From Methanarcanum sp045600635 (GTDB taxonomy: Archaea > Thermoplasmatota > Thermoplasmata > Methanomassiliicoccales > Methanomethylophilaceae): 64,000 nt of DNA. The notes under the pieces are model-generated. The model worked only from the letters and a program-made list of their open reading frames with translations, was not told the DNA's origin and made no database searches. The stretch is from NCBI GenBank assembly GCA_045600635.1, contig JAZRYJ010000070.1:51076-115075 (forward strand). Direction: 5' to 3'. The position numbers were made by a program, and so were the translations under genes. This document shows, piece by piece, positions 35,248 through 43,733 of this stretch (positions are counted from its first letter, which is position 1; each line of letters begins with the position of its first letter).

Positions 35248-36138
35248 TCACTTTTGAGCGTCAATTGATAATTCTGCAGCTGTAACCACATTGTACATGA
35301 GCATACAGATAGTCATCGGCCCGACTCCTCCCGGGACCGGTGTTATTGCTGAAACTTTTTCTTTCACATTATCGAAATCAACATCGCCTACGATGCTGGA
35401 TCCATTCGGAGAATCTGGATTCGGGACTCTTGTTGTCCCTACATCGATCACAACTGCACCTTCTTTCACCATGTCTGCGGTTATCGACTTGGGTTTTCCC
35501 ATACATACGATCAGAATGTCCGCCTGACGTGTAAGTTCTGAAGTGTCGCTGGTCTTCGAATGCACCACTGTAACAGTGGCATCTGCGCCTATCCCTTTCT
35601 GGATCATGAGCGCTGCCATCGGTTTTCCCACAATGTTGCTCCTTCCTACAACGACAATATGCTTTCCAGCCGTTTCAATATTGGAATGAATGAGCATCTG
35701 TTGTACGCCACCAGGAGTAGCAGGGAGGAATTTGTAATCCCCGACCAACATCCTTCCGACATTCTCAGGATGGAAACAATCCACATCCTTGTTTGGATCT
35801 ATGTAATTGATGATCTTGTCGGCATCTATATGATCCGGCAACGGGAGTTGAATCAGATATCCGTGTATCATCGGATCATTATTCAGTTGTTTGACCTTGG
35901 AAATAAGTTGCGCTTCCGATATATTGTTGGAAAGATGTATCGTCTCGGATCTTATTCCGAGTTCAGCACACTTTCTTTCCTTGTTCCTGACATAAACCTC
36001 AGATGCCGGATCGTCACCTACTCTTATGACTGCCAATCCCGGCACAATACCTTTCTCATTCAGCTTGGCCAATCTCTCCTTGATCTCAACGTAGATCTTC
36101 TCTGAGATTTCCTTTCCGCTGATCAGTTTGTATGTCAT
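35248..36138 (-). CDS. folD: Methylenetetrahydrofolate dehydrogenase/cyclohydrolase
   Basis: The 296-residue product is FolD, which interconverts methylene-, methenyl- and formyl-tetrahydrofolate. It shows YVRNKERKCAELGI with the catalytic Lys region, GYLIQLPLPDHID, GRSNIVGKPMA and the C-terminal TPVPGGVGPMT. Presence of a folate-type C1 enzyme in a methanogen that otherwise uses methanopterin is typical of Methanomassiliicoccales and gives a possible source of methyl groups for the methionine system at the window start. It leads the folD-kptA-uppS operon. Confidence 0.94.
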   Translation of the reverse strand: MTYKLISGKEISEKIYVEIKERLAKLNEKGIVPGLAVIRVGDDPASEVYVRNKERKCAELGIRSETIHLSNNISEAQLISKVKQLNNDPMIHGYLIQLPLPDHIDADKIINYIDPNKDVDCFHPENVGRMLVGDYKFLPATPGGVQQMLIHSNIETAGKHIVVVGRSNIVGKPMAALMIQKGIGADATVTVVHSKTSDTSELTRQADILIVCMGKPKSITADMVKEGAVVIDVGTTRVPNPDSPNGSSIVGDVDFDNVKEKVSAITPVPGGVGPMTICMLMYNVVTAAELSIDAQK

Positions 36139-36187
36139 TTGAACACTATACGGACAATAGATGATGCGAATATAATTGTATGCGCGA

Positions 36188-36988
36188 CTACAAGAGTGAT
36201 TCCAACATGGTCACGGGTACATATCCCGAATCAATGAAACTCTCGATCACAGATTGGACACCTTCTATGTTCTTTCTGATATGTTCCAGATCCAATTTTC
36301 CTTTCATAGTCTCACATATGTGCCAGGAGTGCGTGGCCACGATGAATACCCCGTCCTTCATGACATCTTTCAATCTGATGAAATCATCAGGCTTTCTGGA
36401 ACCTTCATGCAATGGATTGAGATAGGATGTTATCGGTTTCCCGCATACGTCGTTGAACTTCGGAACAGGGATTTCCATAAGGCCGCAGTCCAATCTATAT
36501 GGAGACATCTGTTCTTCGATATAATGATAATATGATGAATCGTACTTTATTCCGTACTCATTCAAAAATTCCAACATGTCTTCATTGGGCATCATGTACG
36601 GCGATCTGAATCCTTTGGGCTGTGTCCCTGTGCAATCACGTATTATTGATATGGCTCTTTCGACAGTGTCCCTCATCTCACCGTAATCCATCATGAAATC
36701 AGTCTTTTCACCCGAATAGTCCTCGTGATCCAGACCGTGCATCGCCACTTCGTGTCCATCTACGAAACTTGATGCCCCTGAATTCATCAATGATCTGGCC
36801 TCAGCAAAGAATGTGCATTTGATACCGAGAGAATCCAACATCTCTACGAGCAACTCGGTCCCTTTTGCTGTGGATTCGAATCTCGGTGCGGTACCGTTGC
36901 CTCTGTCCATAGAACCTGCAACAGAGGTTCCCGGGATCGGTATATTGACATCTCTGTCCAGATCTACAGTGAAACAGAATTTTCTCAT
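36188..36988 (-). CDS. Polysaccharide deacetylase (NodB-like)
   Basis: The 266-residue product has the NodB-homology core: the metal-binding Asp pair TVDLDRD near residue 7-13, His-x3-His in HEVAMHGLDHE, RSPYMMPNE and the C-terminal THSWHI. There is no signal peptide, so it may act on a lipid-linked or soluble amino sugar in the cytoplasm. Its start overlaps the deoA stop by 4 bases. Confidence 0.83.
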   Translation of the reverse strand: MRKFCFTVDLDRDVNIPIPGTSVAGSMDRGNGTAPRFESTAKGTELLVEMLDSLGIKCTFFAEARSLMNSGASSFVDGHEVAMHGLDHEDYSGEKTDFMMDYGEMRDTVERAISIIRDCTGTQPKGFRSPYMMPNEDMLEFLNEYGIKYDSSYYHYIEEQMSPYRLDCGLMEIPVPKFNDVCGKPITSYLNPLHEGSRKPDDFIRLKDVMKDGVFIVATHSWHICETMKGKLDLEHIRKNIEGVQSVIESFIDSGYVPVTMLESLL

Positions 36989-38484
36989 CTTATCGATTTC
37001 TCTATGAGCATCCCTTCTATATCTATCGGTTTCAGGGTGACGGCCAGATCTTTTGCGAATTTACATTTGGCCTCGGATTCCGAGTATATCTCCAGTATCA
37101 CATCGCCTTTCTTTACAGGCTGCCCTTTCTTCTTCAGAAGCAACAACCCTGCACCTTTGTCAGACGGCGAACCGGCCGCTCTTGCTATCTGAACCAATGA
37201 TTTGTTATCAACAGAATGCACATATCCGTTTATCTGGCTGACCACTTCCGATTTGTACTTTCCGGGTTTGATATCTTCGGATTTGATGTTCCTGTTCCCG
37301 CCCTGTGCCTCGATGATGTCACGGAACTTCTCCAGCGCTTTTCCTGAACTCAATATCTCTCTCGCTTTGTCCTCACCATTCAGTATTCCGCCCATATCCA
37401 AAATTATCCCGGCCAATTGACATGCCTTCTCTACGACACTTGACGGGGAAGTACTTCCCTCAAGGACTCTGAGACACTCTCTGGCTTCAAGATTCGGACC
37501 TATTGCACTTCCTACTGGTTGATCACCATATGTTATTGCACATTCGATCTTAATACCGAGTTTGTCACCCAATTCCATAAGGTCGCGGACATATGCTCTC
37601 GCCACCTCTATGGTCGGTATCTTTGTTCCTGAACCTGTCGGTATGTCCATAAGAAGATGTGTTGCACCAATGGCAATCTTCTTCCCTATGATCGATGCCA
37701 GCATCTGAGGACGTGGGTTGATCCCAAGTGGATACTCTATCTTTATGACCATGTCATCTACAGGTGCAAGATTAACAGAACCTCCCCATGCCAGTACGCC
37801 ACCTGTAGATTCCGAAATGTTCTTGATCTGTTCAGCAGTAAGTGCCACTTCACAGAACACTTCAACGAAATCGGATGTTCCGCATGCACTGCTTATGGCA
37901 CGGCTGGATGTCTTAGGTATCATCAATCCCGCCGCTGCGACTATAGAAACAACGATCGGCGTGACCTTGTTTCCGGGAACTCCTCCCACACTGTGGAAAT
38001 CGAACACGGGTTTACGGCTGAACTCTATCCTGTCGCCTGTATTCACCATCGCAACAGTCATATCTGCGATCTCGTCGATGTCCATTCCAACTATCTGCAG
38101 TGTAGTGAGCCAGGATGATATCTCTATACGTGACAGTTTCGATTCCGAAATATCACTTATTATGGCGTTGATCTCATCACGTGATAGCTTATCTCCGTTC
38201 ATCTTCTTCCTGATGAACCTCACTGAATCCGGGATAGGCTGGAACTCTACATCTATCTCATCACCATCCTTCGCCCCTATCTTTGAAGCGATGGTCTTTG
38301 ACATTAACGCACATCCCTCTTTCAACAGTGTATCAGACTTGTTTACAAACACCACAAGGGATTTCTTTCCGGTGATGCGCGCACGCTCACCTTCTTTGAT
38401 GCCCAGTTTCACACAGTCCTTGGTGTGGAGCATCATAGACGTGTCCCAGATCTCAAAATCTCCAACTAATACCTTCAGCTTCAT
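36985..38484 (-). CDS. deoA: AMP phosphorylase
   Basis: The 499-residue product is the archaeal AMP phosphorylase of the thymidine phosphorylase fold, longer at the N-terminus than bacterial DeoA. It includes FHSVGGVPGNK, SSRAISSACGTSDFVE and DIPTGSGTKIPT. It splits AMP into adenine and ribose-1,5-bisphosphate, the substrate for the isomerase encoded two genes upstream. ATG at 38484 overlaps the rbcL stop (ATGA); a GTG at 38496 is also in frame. Confidence 0.93.
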   Translation of the reverse strand: MKLKVLVGDFEIWDTSMMLHTKDCVKLGIKEGERARITGKKSLVVFVNKSDTLLKEGCALMSKTIASKIGAKDGDEIDVEFQPIPDSVRFIRKKMNGDKLSRDEINAIISDISESKLSRIEISSWLTTLQIVGMDIDEIADMTVAMVNTGDRIEFSRKPVFDFHSVGGVPGNKVTPIVVSIVAAAGLMIPKTSSRAISSACGTSDFVEVFCEVALTAEQIKNISESTGGVLAWGGSVNLAPVDDMVIKIEYPLGINPRPQMLASIIGKKIAIGATHLLMDIPTGSGTKIPTIEVARAYVRDLMELGDKLGIKIECAITYGDQPVGSAIGPNLEARECLRVLEGSTSPSSVVEKACQLAGIILDMGGILNGEDKAREILSSGKALEKFRDIIEAQGGNRNIKSEDIKPGKYKSEVVSQINGYVHSVDNKSLVQIARAAGSPSDKGAGLLLLKKKGQPVKKGDVILEIYSESEAKCKFAKDLAVTLKPIDIEGMLIEKSIR

Positions 38485-39716
38485 TTCTTTCCCCACTTAT
38501 CGAGAGCTATACGCAATTCTTCATGATCCTTTGCATATTCTTCCACCGGAATTCCGAGTACTGCAGCATCTACGGCCTGACACATTCCCATTGCGCCTTT
38601 CTTTACACCGCCCGGATGTCCTGCCACTCCTCCTCCTGCCTGGATCTGCACATTAAGGCCGGATTCCTTCACCATCTTCTCTACCATTCCGGGATACACT
38701 CCTCCGGAACATACCGGCATGACTGTCCTGTATGGTACTGTAATATCATCCAAACAGGCGTCCAGATTTTCATGGCTCCTGTTGCCCGACATCTTTCCCA
38801 CGCCGAGTGTTCCTATATGCAGTGCATCTCCTCCGCACATACGTACCAATTTTGTGATCGGGAGCATCGATATCCCGTGCAAAGGATCCCTGGTCATAGC
38901 ACCGTGCATTGTCCTGTGGACGTGTATAGGGACCTTTATCGATGGGTCTTCAGCCAATGCTTGGACTGCAGCGAAACCGCATGTGATGACGTCGACCATC
39001 AATTCTTTCGCACCCCAACTCTGAACTTTTTCAGCCAATTCCAATATTTCGTGGCCTGATGTGCTCACATTGATTGCATGCATCATGTGATGTCCTTCTG
39101 ATTTCAATCTGTCCAATGCTTCCGCCACTGCTACTGTACGGTCTTCGATTGGACAGAATCTCTGATTCGAAAGTGTCTCATCATCCTTGCTGTTTGTTAA
39201 TCCACCCATTCCGGCTTCATAGACATATTCAGCGAACTCCTTGGGCGGAAGACCGATCTTGGGCTTCACTATCGTGCCAATCAGTGGCTTATCAGGACGT
39301 TTTAATTCCTTTCTCAATCCGTCGATACCGAACTTCGGCCCTTTGAATTCTTTAAGCATACATCTCGGAAAGAATACGTCCTCCAATCTCAGTTTTCCTA
39401 TAGATTCCAATCCGAAGAGATTCCCGGCTATCACTGAAAGGATCTGCGGAACAGCCCCTACATCCAGACTGAAATCATCCACTGGGTATGCTATACGTAC
39501 GTTATCATTGTTGATTTTCAGAATACGTGCTCCGTATCTGTCAAAGATGTCGTCCGTGAGAGTCGATATTCCTGTCCATGTCCCTGTGGATTGTTCAGCA
39601 GCTATTGCTTCGGCCGCAGCCTCCATTTTCATCTCGGTCGTAACACGGTAGTCACATATCACGAATGCATCCTGGTCTACATCTTCGTCTATATGCAGAT
39701 ATGAATACGTCTTCAT
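38481..39716 (-). CDS. rbcL: Ribulose-bisphosphate carboxylase, form III
   Basis: The 411-residue product is a form III RuBisCO, which turns ribulose-1,5-bisphosphate and CO2 into two 3-phosphoglycerates. Catalytic residues are in place: Lys151 (TIVKPK), carbamylated Lys177 with Asp179 and Glu180 (SKDDE), the HVHRTMH base region, loop-6 Lys in GVGKMSGN and SGGVYPG for phosphate binding. The bases before Lys177 (GGLTNSKDDE) differ from the more common LDF-type sequence. It sits between e2b2 and deoA with 4-base overlaps on both sides. Confidence 0.94.
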   Translation of the reverse strand: MKTYSYLHIDEDVDQDAFVICDYRVTTEMKMEAAAEAIAAEQSTGTWTGISTLTDDIFDRYGARILKINNDNVRIAYPVDDFSLDVGAVPQILSVIAGNLFGLESIGKLRLEDVFFPRCMLKEFKGPKFGIDGLRKELKRPDKPLIGTIVKPKIGLPPKEFAEYVYEAGMGGLTNSKDDETLSNQRFCPIEDRTVAVAEALDRLKSEGHHMMHAINVSTSGHEILELAEKVQSWGAKELMVDVITCGFAAVQALAEDPSIKVPIHVHRTMHGAMTRDPLHGISMLPITKLVRMCGGDALHIGTLGVGKMSGNRSHENLDACLDDITVPYRTVMPVCSGGVYPGMVEKMVKESGLNVQIQAGGGVAGHPGGVKKGAMGMCQAVDAAVLGIPVEEYAKDHEELRIALDKWGKK

Positions 39717-40627
39717 TGTTCTCCCTCTCCGAATATCTCTATAATGTTCCTGCGCACATCAGATGGTTTGATTAAACCTCTCTCGGTGATGATTGCATCT
39801 ATGTATTTACCTGGTGTCCTGTCGAACACCGGATTGTGGATCTTCACTTTTTTGTTGATATCCTTCCCTTTGATTATCTCATCAACATCTCTGAGTTCTA
39901 TCTCAACGTCGTCCTTTTTCAATGTCAACGGAGAGAATTTGTATGTTTCAGCACATGTTCTGAAAGGAACGTTGAATTCATTCGCGATCAATGCGATCTG
40001 CGACGTCCCTATCTTGTTGATCAATGTTCCGTCAGCTGTTATCGTATCTGCCCCTACGAACACCTTATCCACCTTATCCATGACAGAACGCACAGCACTG
40101 TCGACTACCAGAGTGACATCTATACCCGCCTCTGCGATCTCGTTCACCGTGATGAATCCCTGTCCCCAGGGTCTTGTTTCGGTAGCGAACACTTTGATGT
40201 CCTTCCCCTGTTCATAGGCTGTCCTTATCACAGAAACGGCAGCGCTGCTGTTACAATGTGTCAACAGGGTGTCTCCGTCATCCACCAGGTCTGCACCGTA
40301 TTTTCCTATTATTTTGACCGCATTCTCTGAATTATTCACGAATGCTTCCGAATTTTCAATAACGATCCTTCTGATATCGTCGATGTCTTTTCCGTTATCG
40401 ATACCTTTTATCGATGACATCACTCCGTTGTACAACGATACTGCCGTCGGTCTTGATGACAGGAGAATATCCTTCTTTTCATTCAATTTGATAATGAAAT
40501 CTCTTTTATCATTCCCTGTGTATGATTTTGCATATTCAGCCATGGATTCAGATGCAGACCTTGCAATCCTGCCGGCACCGCGTATCTTCATACTCTTTAT
40601 CGCTGATGCAGTATCTTCAACGTTCAT
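39713..40627 (-). CDS. Ribose-1,5-bisphosphate isomerase
   Basis: The 304-residue product belongs to the eIF2B-like isomerase family, with IRGAGRIARSA, HCNSSAAVSVIRTAYEQGKD and VFVGADTITADG. In archaea it converts ribose-1,5-bisphosphate to ribulose-1,5-bisphosphate for RuBisCO. I chose ATG at 40627 because a TATA box is centred 26 bases upstream (leaderless start); an ATG at 40648 lies too close to that box. It leads the operon with rbcL and deoA. Confidence 0.9.
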   Translation of the reverse strand: MNVEDTASAIKSMKIRGAGRIARSASESMAEYAKSYTGNDKRDFIIKLNEKKDILLSSRPTAVSLYNGVMSSIKGIDNGKDIDDIRRIVIENSEAFVNNSENAVKIIGKYGADLVDDGDTLLTHCNSSAAVSVIRTAYEQGKDIKVFATETRPWGQGFITVNEIAEAGIDVTLVVDSAVRSVMDKVDKVFVGADTITADGTLINKIGTSQIALIANEFNVPFRTCAETYKFSPLTLKKDDVEIELRDVDEIIKGKDINKKVKIHNPVFDRTPGKYIDAIITERGLIKPSDVRRNIIEIFGEGEQ

Positions 40628-40649
40628 TAACGCTAAAATTAGTTTCACA

Positions 40650-40657
40650 TTTATAAG
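40650..40657 (-). promoter_or_regulatory. TATA box for the e2b2-rbcL-deoA operon
   Basis: On the minus strand it reads CTTATAAA, centred about 26 bases before the ATG at 40627. Confidence 0.5.
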
Positions 40658-40662
40658 ATAAT

Positions 40663-41166
40663 CTAGTCGTGCGGAAGAAGCACTTCTCTGACAATCCTTT
40701 TCGCCTCATCGAACCCTTTCGTAAGGTAGATCGCCCCGATGATCGCTTCGAAAGCATCAGCCCTCATACTGTCCTCTACGATGTTCTTCTTCTTATCCCT
40801 GTGACCGTGTCCGACGAGCATTATGTCATCTATATTCAGCCCATACTCCAGGACTCTTTCGGATATCTTTCTGTTAGCAACGACATCCTGTTTGAAATCC
40901 GTCATCCTGCCCTCTTTGTACTCGGATGACAGATACACATACTCACAGGTTATCATCTCCAGTACGGCATCGCCGAGAAACTCCAATCTCTCATATGATT
41001 GCAATTCCACAGGGGTCTTGAAATTAATGGCCTCGCTGCAGTAACTGTCATGTGTCAGCGCTGCACAGAACAGTATCGATTCCTGTGAGGTCATGCTCTT
41101 GTAACAGAACGGTTTCCTTGCAAAGAATGCTCTGACGTTTCTTTCGTGGGCCTCTATCTCATTCAT
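40663..41166 (-). CDS. rnc: Ribonuclease III catalytic domain protein, no dsRBD
   Basis: The 167-residue product is a complete RNase III endonuclease domain: the signature ERLEFLGDAVLE (59-70) with Glu62 and Asp66, and DAFEAIIGAIYL with Asp137 and Glu140. It ends right after this domain, so the double-strand RNA-binding domain of usual RNase III is missing. RNase III is rare in archaea, so gene transfer from bacteria is likely. It could process rRNA or structured RNA as a dimer. Confidence 0.88.
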   Translation of the reverse strand: MNEIEAHERNVRAFFARKPFCYKSMTSQESILFCAALTHDSYCSEAINFKTPVELQSYERLEFLGDAVLEMITCEYVYLSSEYKEGRMTDFKQDVVANRKISERVLEYGLNIDDIMLVGHGHRDKKKNIVEDSMRADAFEAIIGAIYLTKGFDEAKRIVREVLLPHD

Positions 41167-41228
41167 GCTGTACTCTGTATTCGGTACGGTTGAATATCTT
41201 TATAAAATAACAGTCATACCCAAAGATT

Positions 41229-42722
41229 ATGGCAGGAAAGAAGAGACTCAGAATGAGAGGCGTCAAACGCGCACCGAAGAGACTTGAGGAAGAACTCATC
41301 GAGAAGGCAAAAAATCTCGCTGAGAATCCGGAACTCATAAGGCCTGTATGCGACAGCAAATGCTTATTCTGTCCGTTCAAAAAGACATTCTCTGCCATAA
41401 ACAAGCTCGGATCCAAAGTCAATGATGCCGAATTCATGACCAAGATGGCATCGAAAGGCAGTGACGACATCTTCAAAGCATACTGCGGAACAGTCTCATT
41501 GTACGCAGCAGGAAATATCCAATATCTTGCAACAGCAAAACTTGCCGGCGAGGATATCTCATATGCGCAGAGAGGTTCCGTCGGAAGTGACAAGATGATC
41601 GGTTGCCAGTATTACGATGATCCGAAGATCAGGTTATTCCTCTACAATCACATTGCAAAGAAGAAGAACCTTCACATCTACTCATACGATGATAAGGTCT
41701 ATTGTTCCAAATCTCCGAACATGCCTGAAGACTACTTATATGATACATTCTGGGATTCACCATATGAATTCCCGAATGATGAAATACAATGCGGACACAC
41801 TTCCAGTGCGGATCTTGTCATCAGAGTTAAATCATTGGATAAGGAAGTACGCATCTGCAGGGATTGTGCAAAAGAAATCTCTTCCCTCCAATACATCATA
41901 TCCAGAATGCTCGCCAACGACCCATTGGATGATTTCGAGGTATATGTAGAACACAAATATCACAAAGAAGGAGAGAGTGGAAAGAAGATCATCGACAAGG
42001 ACACTGTCAAAAAATACTCTCTCGGACAGTTAAACGATCTGAACATCATCAATTCAGTGGTCAAAGGAGAAATGGGTTCGCTCAAGAACAGCGACAATGC
42101 CACATACATCATAGACAACAAAAATTACGGTTCGGATCTGAATGCGTTCCTTGCAGACGTGAAAGGGACAGATGTCGAGAAGGATGCTATCAAAACATAC
42201 CTTACGAAGAACAAAGTCTCTGTCATATCGCGCAACGATAAAGCATCTGAGGTCCTGACTTCCCTCTGGAGTGATGGATATAACATAATCGAATCATTCA
42301 CTAACAAAGAGGTCGCAGATTCATTCGACGATTATTCGAAGATCAATCCCGCATCCACTGTGAAATTGGCACATCGCAGGTTCATTTCACACGATATCGT
42401 TTCAAAACTTCCTGTGTTCTCAAGACCGGGTCCGATAACGAAATCGGCAGACACTTATGCTAAAGCTGTAAAAGTCGGAGGCGCAGAGATGCTGGCTGAC
42501 GAATTCAACAACATCGTTCCGAAAGCCGGAAAAACACGTTCGATGGCAAAGGCATTCGCTGATGTCGCAAAATGCGATGCGATAAAATGTACCAATGACG
42601 AATTGGAATTCTCACAATTCCTGTATCCGTTCGTTGAACAATTGGTGAAAGCTGAAGGCAATGACTATCGTGACAAGATGAACACTCTGCTCACAGCAAT
42701 GGGGTGTGGCGAATCAGTTTAA
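41229..42722 (+). CDS. Conserved-looking Cys-rich protein of unknown function
   Basis: The 497-residue product starts with a strongly basic tail (GKKRLRMRGVKRAPKRL) and then has Cys in VCDSKCLFCPF, Cys/His in IQCGHTSS and a Cys pair in CRDCAKE, together suggesting bound zinc. No signal peptide or membrane helix is seen. A basic head plus zinc-like sites suggests nucleic-acid binding (inference). It is transcribed divergently from the RNase III gene, sharing a 62-base promoter region, and its end overlaps taw2 by 9 bases. I do not recognise the family. Confidence 0.65.
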   Translation: MAGKKRLRMRGVKRAPKRLEEELIEKAKNLAENPELIRPVCDSKCLFCPFKKTFSAINKLGSKVNDAEFMTKMASKGSDDIFKAYCGTVSLYAAGNIQYLATAKLAGEDISYAQRGSVGSDKMIGCQYYDDPKIRLFLYNHIAKKKNLHIYSYDDKVYCSKSPNMPEDYLYDTFWDSPYEFPNDEIQCGHTSSADLVIRVKSLDKEVRICRDCAKEISSLQYIISRMLANDPLDDFEVYVEHKYHKEGESGKKIIDKDTVKKYSLGQLNDLNIINSVVKGEMGSLKNSDNATYIIDNKNYGSDLNAFLADVKGTDVEKDAIKTYLTKNKVSVISRNDKASEVLTSLWSDGYNIIESFTNKEVADSFDDYSKINPASTVKLAHRRFISHDIVSKLPVFSRPGPITKSADTYAKAVKVGGAEMLADEFNNIVPKAGKTRSMAKAFADVAKCDAIKCTNDELEFSQFLYPFVEQLVKAEGNDYRDKMNTLLTAMGCGESV

Positions 42723-43733
42723 GATCCTGACATCAGCAACATAATGGGATACGGAAGGAGCGAAGGATTTCACTTCACGTATGTTCTCGATCCTGTATCT
42801 TCCCGGACAAGCCTTGTCGAAGATTTCCTTGATCCTATCCTCATACTCGTTCACATAGAATGTATCATGATAATGTAACATCCCTCCGGATTTTATCATC
42901 TCCAAAGCTTTAGGAATGAAATCCGAAGTGGTCTGAACATATCCCATCAGGATGCGGTCTGCAAAATGTTCTCCGATATCCAGATCACGATTGTCAGACA
43001 AGATAGGTATGACTTTATCTTCCAATTCATTCAACTTTATATTCTTCACAAGGAATTCATAAGAATCTGGATTCTTCTCACATGCATAAATTTTTGAAGG
43101 ATTGGCGAATTTGGCCAAAGGCAATGTAAAATAGCCTATGCCTGCGAACATATCCACTACTGTTTCTCCGGTGCAATCCAGTGTCTCCATACGTTCTCTC
43201 TCATCGACATTACCTGATGAGAACATGACCTTCGTTACATCGAAATCATACAGGATTCCATTCTCCAGCCTTACAGATTCAGTCTGTGTTCCGTAGATTA
43301 TCTCCATATCGGGCCTTCTGAATTCACCGGTGACACCTCCGCGATCAACGACAATCGTCTCCATGTCCAATTCTTCAGCGTAGACTTTTCCTATACGTTC
43401 TTTGTATGGTTCAGCAGAATCATCCAGCCTTATGATGGCGATCTTTCCGACATACTCCCATTTCGTCGGCAGTTTATCGATAACATCCTTCGGAATATCG
43501 GATAATGAATATCTGATACGTTCCTGGGGCGGTGTACGATCGCGTGAATGCGCAAAACCGTCCGTAATCTCATATCCCATATTGGCGATGACTTCTTCCT
43601 TTCCGTCAGCTATCGGCACCAATCTGTATCCATCCCCTTTTGAAATCTTGGCATTGCAATTGACAAGTTCCTTTCTCAGGAGCATCGGTATCGTTTCAGA
43701 TGCTTCATCCACAGGTATTTTGGCCAATTTCAT
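42714..43733 (-). CDS. taw2: tRNA wyosine aminocarboxypropyltransferase, Taw2 (Trm5 relative)
   Basis: The 339-residue product has a Trm5/Taw2 Rossmann fold: VVDMFAGIGYFTLPLAKF as SAM motif, FSSGNVDERERM before it and MGYVQTTSDFIPKAL with GGMLHYHDT after it. The MGYV motif, in place of the NLP motif of Trm5, favours Taw2, which transfers the aminocarboxypropyl group of SAM onto the wyosine base of tRNA-Phe. I chose ATG at 43733, preceded by GGTGGTG; the longer frame to 43775 lies inside the GGR gene. Confidence 0.8.
   Translation of the reverse strand: MKLAKIPVDEASETIPMLLRKELVNCNAKISKGDGYRLVPIADGKEEVIANMGYEITDGFAHSRDRTPPQERIRYSLSDIPKDVIDKLPTKWEYVGKIAIIRLDDSAEPYKERIGKVYAEELDMETIVVDRGGVTGEFRRPDMEIIYGTQTESVRLENGILYDFDVTKVMFSSGNVDERERMETLDCTGETVVDMFAGIGYFTLPLAKFANPSKIYACEKNPDSYEFLVKNIKLNELEDKVIPILSDNRDLDIGEHFADRILMGYVQTTSDFIPKALEMIKSGGMLHYHDTFYVNEYEDRIKEIFDKACPGRYRIENIREVKSFAPSVSHYVADVRILN

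Noticed and set aside
38523..39651. Plus-strand frames opposite rbcL
   Set aside because: The RuBisCO frame on the minus strand has all catalytic residues; the opposite frames have none.
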